The position numbers and the translations under genes were made by a program. A stretch of DNA of 64,000 nucleotides, taken from Calothrix sp. NIES-2100 (lineage in GTDB: Bacteria > Cyanobacteriota > Cyanobacteriia > Cyanobacteriales > Nostocaceae). Positions 8,539-16,582 of this stretch are shown piece after piece. The stretch covers positions 3,759,421-3,823,420 of the forward strand of contig NZ_AP018178.1 of the NCBI RefSeq assembly GCF_002368195.1, written 5' to 3'. How positions within the stretch are numbered: position 1 is the stretch's first letter; the number at the start of each line of letters is the position of its first letter. The notes under the pieces were generated by a model. It made no database searches. It saw nothing but the letters and a program-made list of their open reading frames with translations, and was not told where the DNA came from.

Positions 8539-10536
8539 ATGAATACAGAAAGCAGATTGCAGGAAATAATTAGTGAGCTTGAAGAATTTAAAACAAGTGT
8601 AGAAAAAACGTTTGATACACTTGTAAATAAGCTAGATACTTCAGAGATACAAGAGAAAATTCGACACTTTAAGGAAATTGAAATTAGCAGAGTATCTAAG
8701 AAAGTTGAACAAGCAATAGAAGTAATTAAAGCTCCTGTATATGTAGGATTACTTGGTAGATACTCTCATGGAAAAACAGCATTGATTAATGAATTCTTTT
8801 CCATAAGAGAAGAGCATTCTCTACCCGAAGGAGAAGGAGTAGTTACATCAAAAGTAACTTTAATTGCTTTTGATTCACAAATAGATTATCCTCGTTGTTC
8901 ACAAGTTCTTAGAGATAAAAATAAAACTGAAAATAAAGTAAGTATAGAAACATTAAAAGCATCTGTTGGTGGAAAAGTGGTTGATGAAAATACCGAGGTA
9001 ACTAATTATTATTCAATAAAGCTACCTACAAAAGAGCCATTTTCTAAACTATTTGAAGATAAAAAAATTTGTTTAATTGACTTGCCTGGGTTGGGAAGTC
9101 CATACTTTACGGACGCAGAAAAAGCCCTAAAATTCATAGAACACATAGATCTGTTAATTGTTGTAATCAAAATCACAGAAATTGAAAAAGCACGCCAAGG
9201 TATTGAGGGGTACATTCGTGGTAATTTATCTATTCCAGTAATTCCAGTGCTAACTTTTTTTGATAAGTGGCAAGAAAGTGATACATTCACTACCTGTACT
9301 AATGAAGAAGAAGTTGTTATCGAAGCTAAGAAATTAATTGAAGAGAAAATTCCATCTTTATCTAAATATTTGATTCGTACTGTAGCAGTTTCATCTAAAA
9401 CAAAATTCAATATAGTCAAGTTAAGAGAATGTGTACTAAATTTTGTAGCAGAACAAAACATTGGTATTACTAAAGCTAAAACTGAAGTTCCTGAGATAAC
9501 TAAACGCAAATTTAATGAAGTTTCTAAGGAGTTAAACCAACTTACTATAGATACGGAGAATTCTTTAGACAGGTTACAAAGAGAAATAAAAGGTTTAATG
9601 CCTCAGACGCAAAAACGCTTTGAGTCTTTTGAAGAATCATTTAAGAAACAAAAAGATAAGTTTGTATCAGATTCAAAAAGAAAAATTACTCAAAGTGTCA
9701 GAGATACTTTTTCTGACTTTAGAGATATGGTTCAAGATATCAGACATCTGAATAAACATAATGAAATAAAAGAGCGTATAAGTAGTATTGAGCAAGAAGT
9801 AAACTCAAAAAAATACGCAGAGTTGAAGAATGAAATAAATGATTTAGTCAAAGATTTTAAAGCCAATTTATCTGATGCAGTTACTAGCTATATCAATAAA
9901 CTTGATATAGATGAATCAAAACGGCAAGAGTTAAGACAACCTGCTTTGGATATAATTAGCTATCATCCATCAGTAGATAATCTAGATAAAGATTACAAAG
10001 CACCGTCAACTGTAACAGACATGCTACAAGAGTTGGCAAAGACAATGATTGACTTTATAACGGACAATTTGACGAATCCCCAAGTGATTTTGCCATTGAT
10101 TTTACCAGTACTGGCAACGCCAATAATCCTATTAATCGAGTCTCTTCCTCTTGGGATTGGAAAAGGATTAGGAGAAAGTTTAACTTCTTTGGTAAATTTA
10201 GTAATGATTATTCTTGTTGTAGCATTTGTGTGGAAAGCTTTATCTTCAGATAGAACCAAACGTTTTAATGAAGCAAAGAACAAAATTATTGATAAATTAA
10301 TATCTGATTTTGATAAATACAAGCAGGAAGTTCTGAATGATTCTTGTCAAAAATTTGTAGAAACTGTTGACACAATTGTAACTGATGTACAACTGGATCT
10401 GAAAGACTTTACCAACGAATACGCTAAGGATATAAATAGTATTTCTAAGGGAGTGAAAGATTTTCAGAGCAAAGTTACAGAAATTAATAAATTTCTGCAA
10501 AAGCAGAGAGAAATAATTGAATCTGAGCAGGTTTGA
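8539..10536 (+). CDS. Dynamin-like large GTPase with C-terminal membrane segments
   Basis: A 665-residue GTPase of the bacterial dynamin-like type, expected to bind membranes and remodel or tether them on GTP binding. Seen: a helical N-terminus, P-loop GRYSHGKT at 73-80, a candidate switch Thr in VVTSK (~103), the G3 motif DLPG at 181-184, a weak G4 (TFFDKW, ~239-244) and an AVSSKT G5-like segment. Long coiled coils follow (residues ~310-470). Two hydrophobic helices at roughly 510-570 (LILPVLATPIILLI and LVMIILVVAFVW) are followed by another helical region. It is AT-rich and lacks HIP1 sites, unlike its neighbours, which suggests acquisition. It is co-transcribed with the next gene, whose ATG lies 2 bp after this stop. 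Confidence 0.8.
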   Translation: MNTESRLQEIISELEEFKTSVEKTFDTLVNKLDTSEIQEKIRHFKEIEISRVSKKVEQAIEVIKAPVYVGLLGRYSHGKTALINEFFSIREEHSLPEGEGVVTSKVTLIAFDSQIDYPRCSQVLRDKNKTENKVSIETLKASVGGKVVDENTEVTNYYSIKLPTKEPFSKLFEDKKICLIDLPGLGSPYFTDAEKALKFIEHIDLLIVVIKITEIEKARQGIEGYIRGNLSIPVIPVLTFFDKWQESDTFTTCTNEEEVVIEAKKLIEEKIPSLSKYLIRTVAVSSKTKFNIVKLRECVLNFVAEQNIGITKAKTEVPEITKRKFNEVSKELNQLTIDTENSLDRLQREIKGLMPQTQKRFESFEESFKKQKDKFVSDSKRKITQSVRDTFSDFRDMVQDIRHLNKHNEIKERISSIEQEVNSKKYAELKNEINDLVKDFKANLSDAVTSYINKLDIDESKRQELRQPALDIISYHPSVDNLDKDYKAPSTVTDMLQELAKTMIDFITDNLTNPQVILPLILPVLATPIILLIESLPLGIGKGLGESLTSLVNLVMIILVVAFVWKALSSDRTKRFNEAKNKIIDKLISDFDKYKQEVLNDSCQKFVETVDTIVTDVQLDLKDFTNEYAKDINSISKGVKDFQSKVTEINKFLQKQREIIESEQV

Positions 10537-10538
10537 TA

Positions 10539-11819
10539 ATGAATGAAACTCAGCCCTCTATATCTATAGAACATTTATTTGAACTGAGGTTCAAGCTTGG
10601 TGAGCAAATTGGTAAAATCGAAGACCAACTTCAAAAAAGCTTTTTTCAGAACCTGCTAGACATTTTTCTTTTAGAAATACCAACTAACTATGACGAGATT
10701 CAAAGAAAAGGTATTTATAAAGCATTAATTTTAGGAACAAGTGATTTATCAATAATTAATAGCTTTGTGGGAGTTAATACTTCTGCATTAGCATCTAATG
10801 AAGATTATTTAATTAGTATACATAGAACTTTTCGCGAGCAATTTTTAAAGATTGATTTTGCAGAAAGTTTGAATTTATCTGAGGATAGCAAAAGGATTAT
10901 TACTAATGTTTTTCGTAAAAAAAACCCAGACACAAACATAGAGCGTTCTTTAAAAGACTATCCGCAAAAACCATTACCATCATTGTTAATCAAAAACTTT
11001 GATTTATCTCTACTTCAGAGTTTTGATGACGATATTAGATTGTTGAAGAGTACCAAATCAATAGAAAGGGTTACACTAGGTATATCTTTTCCTAGTGATA
11101 TTCTTAATACTAATAATATTTTTTCTCTATGTCGCTACGTAGATATTGTTCCTTGTGGATACGATTTTAGTCAGCTTAATATATCAGATCTAACAAATAG
11201 TTTTCATGAATCTAAATATTATAACTTTATTATTTTGAACAATAAAGATGATTTTTCAATTCAAGCTTTTTTGGATTTATTTTTATGCTATGAAACTAAA
11301 TTAGAAATTAGAGATGAGTTGTCAAGAAAGGTCTTAGAAAGCATCTTTTACATTCTTGATAGTAATGTTTTAAATCAAACAAGACTTCTTCAAGAAAAGC
11401 CACAATATAGAGAAAAAATTAAAAAAGTTTTATTTAAAAGCAACGTTGATCAGCGTCATAACTATCAGGTAATATTGCTTTTATTAACGTACTTAGAATA
11501 CTATTTTTTACAAAACTCCAGTACTCCAGTCAAACTGTATGAGCGCATATCAAACAAAATTAATCAAAATATTAATAGTTTATTTAATAAATTAAACTTA
11601 GTTATCAGAAATTATAAGCGTCCAAAAGAATCAGAATCATTAAAACCACGGGAACGATTTAATAGTTTTGAGAATGTAGAAATAAGCTCTTTATGGTATG
11701 CAATTTTTAATTCTAAAAGTACCCAAGATGTTTTATTTGAACTGTCAAAATTATTATCATATGAAATCTTATCGATAATGGTATGTTTGGGAATAGAGCA
11801 ACAAGATAGCACTGATTAA
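10539..11819 (+). CDS. Unknown partner of the dynamin-like GTPase, possibly a degenerate GTPase
   Basis: I do not recognise a family. The 426-residue protein starts at the ATG at 10539; an upstream TTG at 10533 is less likely. It is hydrophilic with no signal or membrane segment and is AT-rich like its partner. A segment ALILGTSDLSIINSFVG (~residues 66-82) sits where a P-loop and its following helix would be, but lacks the GK(S/T). Later IILNNKDD resembles an NKxD motif. This makes a nucleotide-free GTPase-like fold possible but unproven. The tail (residues ~300-426) is helical. The 2-bp spacing after the GTPase gene implies coupled expression and probably a joint complex. Confidence 0.6.
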   Translation: MNETQPSISIEHLFELRFKLGEQIGKIEDQLQKSFFQNLLDIFLLEIPTNYDEIQRKGIYKALILGTSDLSIINSFVGVNTSALASNEDYLISIHRTFREQFLKIDFAESLNLSEDSKRIITNVFRKKNPDTNIERSLKDYPQKPLPSLLIKNFDLSLLQSFDDDIRLLKSTKSIERVTLGISFPSDILNTNNIFSLCRYVDIVPCGYDFSQLNISDLTNSFHESKYYNFIILNNKDDFSIQAFLDLFLCYETKLEIRDELSRKVLESIFYILDSNVLNQTRLLQEKPQYREKIKKVLFKSNVDQRHNYQVILLLLTYLEYYFLQNSSTPVKLYERISNKINQNINSLFNKLNLVIRNYKRPKESESLKPRERFNSFENVEISSLWYAIFNSKSTQDVLFELSKLLSYEILSIMVCLGIEQQDSTD

Positions 11820-12009
11820 CTGGTTAGTTTACTAATAGACTAAAATTTAACAAAAAGCCTCTTCAGCAAAATTTCAGGATTTTGTTGATGTTTATTGGCT
11901 ATACTCTAAGCGATCGCAGTTATTTGGATAAAAAAAGTCATCAGAGACAAGAGACTGTCGCGTAGTCTAGTAGTGGGTAGAAACACACTGCTTGCTAATG
12001 GCATAACAA
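11820..12009. other. Gap after the dynamin pair
   Basis: AT-rich sequence with one HIP1 core (GCGATCGC at 11909). No gene or clear terminator hairpin recognised. Confidence 0.4.
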
Positions 12010-12165
12010 TGTGTTTTTGGGGCGTGGGGATGAGTACGTCCTCTGTTTAATCGTAACCGCGCCTAGAGGTTCGGGGGATAGTGTTTCGGAACCTGAACAG
12101 GAACCAAGCCGCTATTTCTCAGGGCTACTAAAAGCCCCCGCATTTATGCGTGGGGAATGCGTTAC
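12010..12165 (+). mobile_element. Relic of an IS200/IS605-type right end
   Basis: The block runs from GGCGTGGGG through CGGAACCTGAACAGG to the hairpin CCCCCGCATTTATGCGTGGGG. It resembles the 3' end of cyanobacterial tnpB elements, where the tnpB tail, omega-RNA and right-end hairpin overlap. No intact tnpB frame remains. A comparable end follows the intact tnpB at 55388-55441. Family assignment is by pattern only. Confidence 0.4.
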
Positions 12166-12458
12166 AAATCGCCTCTGTCTTCGATAATGATCTCTGAAAG
12201 AGGCTTACCGGAAGCTGTTTGTAGGCTTTTAGTGAGTTCTCGAAGTTGCGCTTCTGAGATTGTTGGCACATCTCCATGTTCTGGTGGAAGCGTGACTAAT
12301 CCAGCTTTTATAAGTGGTTCCAGTACTCGATCAATCTGTTCCGTACAGAGCGATGACTCTGGCAAAATCCTCAGCCGTACCTGTTGTCCCTCGCTGAACT
12401 CCAGAGGGGTTAGGGGACGCAGAATGCCATTTTCATAGATTACAGTAATCTCAGACAT
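12162..12458 (-). CDS. DUF104-type antitoxin-like protein (orphan)
   Basis: A 98-residue protein. The first ~32 residues, ITVIYENGILRPLTPLEF then SEGQQVRLRIL, are the DUF104 (AF2212-like) beta-rich antitoxin domain. The remaining part has a helical SEAQLRELTKSLQ segment. Such proteins normally pair with a PIN-domain RNase (VapC-like) encoded just downstream. Here the downstream side is an IS relic and no toxin is visible, so the toxin may have been lost. Start is the ATG at 12456-12458. It would be a cytoplasmic DNA-binding/toxin-binding protein if functional. Confidence 0.75.
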   Translation of the reverse strand: MSEITVIYENGILRPLTPLEFSEGQQVRLRILPESSLCTEQIDRVLEPLIKAGLVTLPPEHGDVPTISEAQLRELTKSLQTASGKPLSEIIIEDRGDL

Positions 12459-12912
12459 TGGGGATTTTGGCTAACCAGTTATCAGTGTGTACATTTATTT
12501 TAGAATCGCAGGTTGGTGGTTGAGGTTCGCAAGAAGAGCGATTTCTCCTAATTTTTCTGCCTTGGTAAAACAGACTGGACAGTAAATCAGAGTCCAATAA
12601 AAAACTAATTCAGCAATTATTAATGCAAATCAATAAAAAATAACATTTTATAGCAATCCTAAATAATTAGGGGAAAATATCTATTGCCAGAGTGCCTATT
12701 GCCTACCTCCATGACTAATTTCACAACTCAGATAAGATTGCCATATTACTTGCGATAGATAAAATTTTTACAACTAACTATCTGGCGATAGAGAAAACGT
12801 CCTAGGAATTGCCACATAATAATTACGTGTGTAAAGTACATCATCTTAGGGCTTGAAGTCACTCCAAAAAACTCCTTGGAGTGGCATTTTTATGAGGACG
12901 TATTGTAAAAAC

Positions 12913-13032
12913 AGGACTTACGCAACTAGCACATATATTCTGGTCAAAAGTCAATAGTCAAGATTTTCTGGACATTTGACTCTTGATGCTGGACGGTTTT
13001 GGCTGAAAAAATATGACACTTGCGTAAGTCCT
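12913..13032. mobile_element. 120-bp MITE-like element with AGGACTTACGCAA ends
   Basis: Perfect 13-bp terminal inverted repeats: AGGACTTACGCAA at 12913-12925 and its complement at 13020-13032. The ends are flanked by similar A-rich sequence (TAAAAAC / AAAAAAC). It contains a heptamer-like GTCAATAGTCAA stretch and no coding capacity. The rest of the 12459-13068 gap is AT-rich. It includes a CACTCC...GGAGTG hairpin at about 12867-12890. Confidence 0.75.
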
Positions 13033-13068
13033 AAAAAACATAGTTGATTAGCAAACTTATTAGCAGCT

Positions 13069-13263
13069 TTATTTTTCTCTCCTAGATTTCGAGAGAAGAT
13101 TATATCCTATACTCAGCATCATCAAGATATAACTACTAAAAATAGCTATACTTAAAGTTAAAAATGTAGGTACATTAAATTTTTTGACTAAAGCTTCGAG
13201 GAGAATTGCTGCTACAATACTAAAAATTAGACTAGCTATAAAAGCTATGAAGTTCTTAATCAA
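13069..13263 (-). CDS. Small two-helix membrane protein, hypothetical
   Basis: A 64-residue frame with two predicted membrane helices, FIAFIASLIFSIVAAILLEA and TLSIAIFSSYILMMLSIGY, joined by a short basic loop (VKKFNVPTF) and ending in a basic SKSRREK tail. The composition is typical of genuine small inner-membrane proteins rather than a shadow frame. A TCTTAGGAAAA-like purine run precedes the ATG. I know no function; the gene stands alone between repeats. Confidence 0.5.
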   Translation of the reverse strand: MIKNFIAFIASLIFSIVAAILLEALVKKFNVPTFLTLSIAIFSSYILMMLSIGYNLLSKSRREK

Positions 13264-13458
13264 AGCATTTTCCTAAGAGCTTGAGATCCTGCTTAATTTA
13301 CTAATAAAATATTTGGTTAGATAATGACTGTAATCGACGTTACCTATTAACTTAGGAATAATTTTATTAAGATTGGTTTTAGATTTTTATCTCAGCCGGC
13401 TCAGACTTTTAATTATTAATGCTACAAATGGGCAGTCAGTGAAAATCACTAAGTTCTC

Positions 13459-13495
13459 AGATCCCCGACTTCTTGAAGAAGTCGGGGATCTTTTT
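13459..13495. terminator. Long perfect hairpin followed by T-run
   Basis: AGATCCCCGACTTCTTG pairs with its complement to 13491 and is followed by TTTTT on the plus strand. It would work as an intrinsic terminator, but no gene ends just upstream. GATCCCCGACTTCTT hairpins are also common dispersed repeats in Nostoc-type genomes, so it may be a mobile repeat. Confidence 0.5.
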
Positions 13496-13532
13496 GAAGA
13501 CGAATGATTTAGAGGATGTCTCTTGAAGTATT

Positions 13533-13768
13533 AGAGGGTGTTTGAAAAGTGGTTGGCTGTGATGTTAAGCACTAATTGATCCCCCCTAGCCCCCCTTAAA
13601 AAGGGGGGAACTAGAATCAAAGTCCACGGCAGTTGCTTCTCCCAAGGGGAGACGCTGCGCGAACAAGTCGGGAAACCCGCCCAACGCACTGCCTCCCCTT
13701 GGAAAGGGGGATTTAGGGGGATCTAGAATTTTTTGCTACCGACGACAGGACTTTTAAAACATCCTCTT
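13533..13768 (-). mobile_element. MITE-like element, copy 2 (inverted relative to 6.4 kb)
   Basis: Reverse-oriented copy of the element at 6398-6634. It has the same GATCCCC arms, the same CCCAACGCACTGCCTCCCC and GACGCTGCGCGAACAAG core, and TGTTTGAAAAGT / ACTTTTAAAACA ends. The two copies are nearly identical over most of their length, which implies recent movement or gene conversion. Confidence 0.82.
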
Positions 13769-14007
13769 AACTCGACTTTATCCATTTTTACAAAATCCAA
13801 AACCCGACGCTGAAACCATTGCGGGACAGTAGTTTTAGTTTTTTGACTTGAGTGCAAATTAGTGACATGGAAAAAGTATTTGCCAAAAAACCAGGATTTT
13901 TGCCGGATAAGGAAAGCCGAGTTCTTAATTTTGGATAAAGTCGAGCTTAAATGGGTTTTTTTCCGAGTGAAAACCCATTACCTCCAATCCCTAATCAAGA
14001 GTCTTTT

Positions 14008-14940
14008 CTACTCAACTGTGCTACGAATTACTTCGCTAATTGTTTTACCAACCAATTGATTATCCCAATAGCTTCCATGTGCATCGCCACCCCACAATAA
14101 TGGCACTAATTGTTGCTGAAAAGGCATATTAAATATATTACCTTTATCGGTAATGATATCTTGTATATCTACGTAGTTCGTACTGCTATCTAAAAGCATC
14201 GGCTTCAGTCCTTCTAAGGGGTAAGCAATTGGATCGCCGGGATGAGCAAAATTACGCCAAGGAAGAGGCTTTTGTCGCAATGAATATAAATTTTCTAAAA
14301 AAGTGCTGAGTTTGGGGGTGAGATCGTGGGTACTGACACCGTTGACATTACCACTGATATTCAGCAGGCTGAACAATGCTAATGGTGAACCCATAGTATG
14401 AATACTAGCGATCGGAATTCCCGATTGAGGATCGGGATCTATACCAAACAGGACATTACGGAGTGCTTGGACACTGTTACGTACCTCAGCATCAAGGTCG
14501 TTGTCTTCCCAGCGACGAGCGAAGAGAATGTCAAATAAGATAACAGTACCCCAACTATGGGTAATGATATGTAAGCGATCGCTCTTTTTACCACCTTGTA
14601 GCACACTTAAAGCCTTGTCCTGAAATCTTTGCACCACCTGTGTGCCAACGTGCCGACTTAAGTAAAGCGCTGCATCACCGACAAATTCGAGTATCTGTTC
14701 TGTGCGAAAGCCTCTAAACCAAAAGTCATTCCACTTTGGAGACTTCTCTAATCCTTTGACTAATTCCTGTTGTGCTGGTAAACCCAGATCTCCCCAAAAA
14801 AAGAAAATTGGCTTGATATCTCTAGACTTATCGGTAATCGAGTCCTGAATGCGATTGAGCAAGATCGTGGATAATCTCTCAAATTCCTTTTGCTGATGAA
14901 CTTTGACCCCGTGAACAAACAGAACGTAATCAGTAGCCAT
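14008..14940 (-). CDS. Alpha/beta-hydrolase fold protein (putative esterase/lipase)
   Basis: A 310-residue protein from the ATG at 14938-14940, which has GAGCGGAG about 8 bases upstream; the longer frame to 15012 adds 24 residues with no better start. YVLFVHGVKVH near the N-terminus gives the oxyanion-hole HG. IITHSWGTVI, around residue 145, is the nucleophile elbow with Ser in a THSWG variant of GxSxG. GGDAHGSYW near the C-terminus would supply the catalytic His. No signal peptide, so cytoplasmic. Substrate is unknown. It reads divergently from the downstream repeat region and stands alone. Confidence 0.75.
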   Translation of the reverse strand: MATDYVLFVHGVKVHQQKEFERLSTILLNRIQDSITDKSRDIKPIFFFWGDLGLPAQQELVKGLEKSPKWNDFWFRGFRTEQILEFVGDAALYLSRHVGTQVVQRFQDKALSVLQGGKKSDRLHIITHSWGTVILFDILFARRWEDNDLDAEVRNSVQALRNVLFGIDPDPQSGIPIASIHTMGSPLALFSLLNISGNVNGVSTHDLTPKLSTFLENLYSLRQKPLPWRNFAHPGDPIAYPLEGLKPMLLDSSTNYVDIQDIITDKGNIFNMPFQQQLVPLLWGGDAHGSYWDNQLVGKTISEVIRSTVE

Positions 14941-15523
14941 CTTAGTACTCCGCTCAATAACATTACATATAGAATCCAACTCCTCAGCGAAAAAATTCGG
15001 ATGCGATCGCAAATGATCACAAACCTAAGTTGAAAATGATGCATCGAGCATTTGTCAATAGTGTTTTATACTCTTTGTGCTGCTTCTGGGTTGTAACTAG
15101 GGAAAACTTCAACAAGCTAGCGATCGCAGGCAATAAGTCAGAAGTTCTTCAGGCGAATACCCAAACACCCATGCAGCTCTGGAGGTGCGTTCGTCGGAGA
15201 CGTTGGCGCAGCCATCGCCTCAAAGCAGTAGATAGTAACAATGCTCCCAAAAGCACAAAAGTCAGAAAGCGATCGCCCTTAATTTCTTACTTTTGTTGCC
15301 ACAGCTTCCGCCGTACCAACAGTTTTAAGAGCTTCGGCTGGGCATCTCTATTGCGCGGTAATAATTATTTAGACATCTCCAAAAACTATCAAAGCTTTGC
15401 TGTGACTAGTTTATAAGATGCAAGAGCAAGCATCGCTAACTATTTAGTCATTACGATAAAATAGGGCTTTGAGATATTTCTTGATGATAAGTAGGCAAAA
15501 ATATGTAGTTATATGCGTTGATT
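14941..15523. other. Gap upstream of the hydrolase
   Basis: No gene that I trust. A plus frame at 15030-15416 (128 codons) is Arg/Ser-rich, spans HIP1 sites and a CGTTCGTCGGAGACGTTGGCG repeat, and resembles nothing, so I treat it as chance. Confidence 0.45.
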
Positions 15524-16499
15524 TTAGCCAGATGGCAAAGGAGCTATTTTTGTTGGCAATATTAACGCTCCAATTCGCAATCTGACTAGTCCCTTCGGGT
15601 TCGCAGTCGCCTGCAGAGGGAAACCCTCCCGCAGCGCTGACTCACCACAAATTGTCAAAATAACCTCAGCATACTTTTGAGGATTTAATCTAAATCTTTC
15701 TTGAACAACTCGAAATATTTTGACTGAACGGATTCGGTGTTCAACAAATACTCGTTTGGATGAAAACTGCTGATTTTCTTGTTTGGGATCACTTGTTAAC
15801 TTTCTATTTCTCGGTGTTTTAATTGGGGTGTCAATTAAATCTTCTCCTAAATATCCTAAATCTCCCTGAAATTTCTGTTTTGTGTCAAAGTTATCACGGT
15901 TTTCTCTAAACAAAGTTATATCGCTTTTCGGACCAGGTTCGCCAGCTATAACATCAACGATATCGCTGGCATCTGGCAAGATAATTATCTGACTTTTAAA
16001 TGTATGTTTACTTGCCTTTCCCGAATAATATTCTTCTTGCTCTTTATTGTCTGTTGGTCTTTCCCTCAGTTGTTCATAGCTATCTACAATTAATTAATAC
16101 TCTGTCAGTATCTCTTTAACTACTTCATAGTCAGATTCTTTTTTTTACCTGTTCAATTAAACTGGATGGTAACAATTATCTCAGGATTGGCAACCAATAA
16201 TTAAATGTATAATTTGCTGTGGACTCACTTACTCCAAACTGGATACCCAAAAGTTGAAAAGTTGTTAGATGCCTCAGATAGACCAAAGTTAAAATTATTT
16301 CTTCTTTGATGGATAGTTTTTGTTTACGAACTCCACCACTAGCAATAATTCTCACTTTTTTGGATTCTAATAACTCTGGTTTTTCCTGATGTAATCGTTC
16401 GGCATTTTGGAGGAAATTTTGTAACTGTTCATACTCTAGACCAATTAACCGCTTTGATTCTTTCTTCTTCTCTTCAATGTGCTTCAGTATGTCGCTCAT
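15524..16499 (-). pseudogene. Broken DDE transposase (HTH_Tnp_4/DDE_Tnp_4 type, IS5-like group)
   Basis: Two minus-strand pieces make one transposase. The N-terminal piece (16176-16499) has a helical start and the helix-turn-helix LTTFQLLGIQFGVSESTANY. The C-terminal piece (15524-15979) begins PDASDIVDVIAGEPGPKSD, has DLGYLGED with a catalytic-type Asp, and FVEHRIRSVKIFRVVQERFR with the Glu. Between them, other frames give SYEQLRERPTDN and YYSGKASKHTFKSQIIIL, so the ancestral protein is recoverable but at least two frameshifts separate the parts. An 18-codon in-frame insert (about 15591-15644) interrupts TICG and LVRLRIG. It is inactive as it stands. Inverted ends were not identified. Confidence 0.85.
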
Positions 16500-16582
16500 T
16501 TTTTTGCGTGAAAAAAGCTCTCTGATGTTCTTTTACCACAGAATGTTACTATTTTTGAGATGTCTAAGGAAAGGTAGTTGTG

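Noticed and set aside
15030..15416. 128-codon plus frame opposite the hydrolase start
   Set aside because: Contains HIP1 sites and a dispersed repeat, is Arg/Ser-rich, and has no family resemblance.
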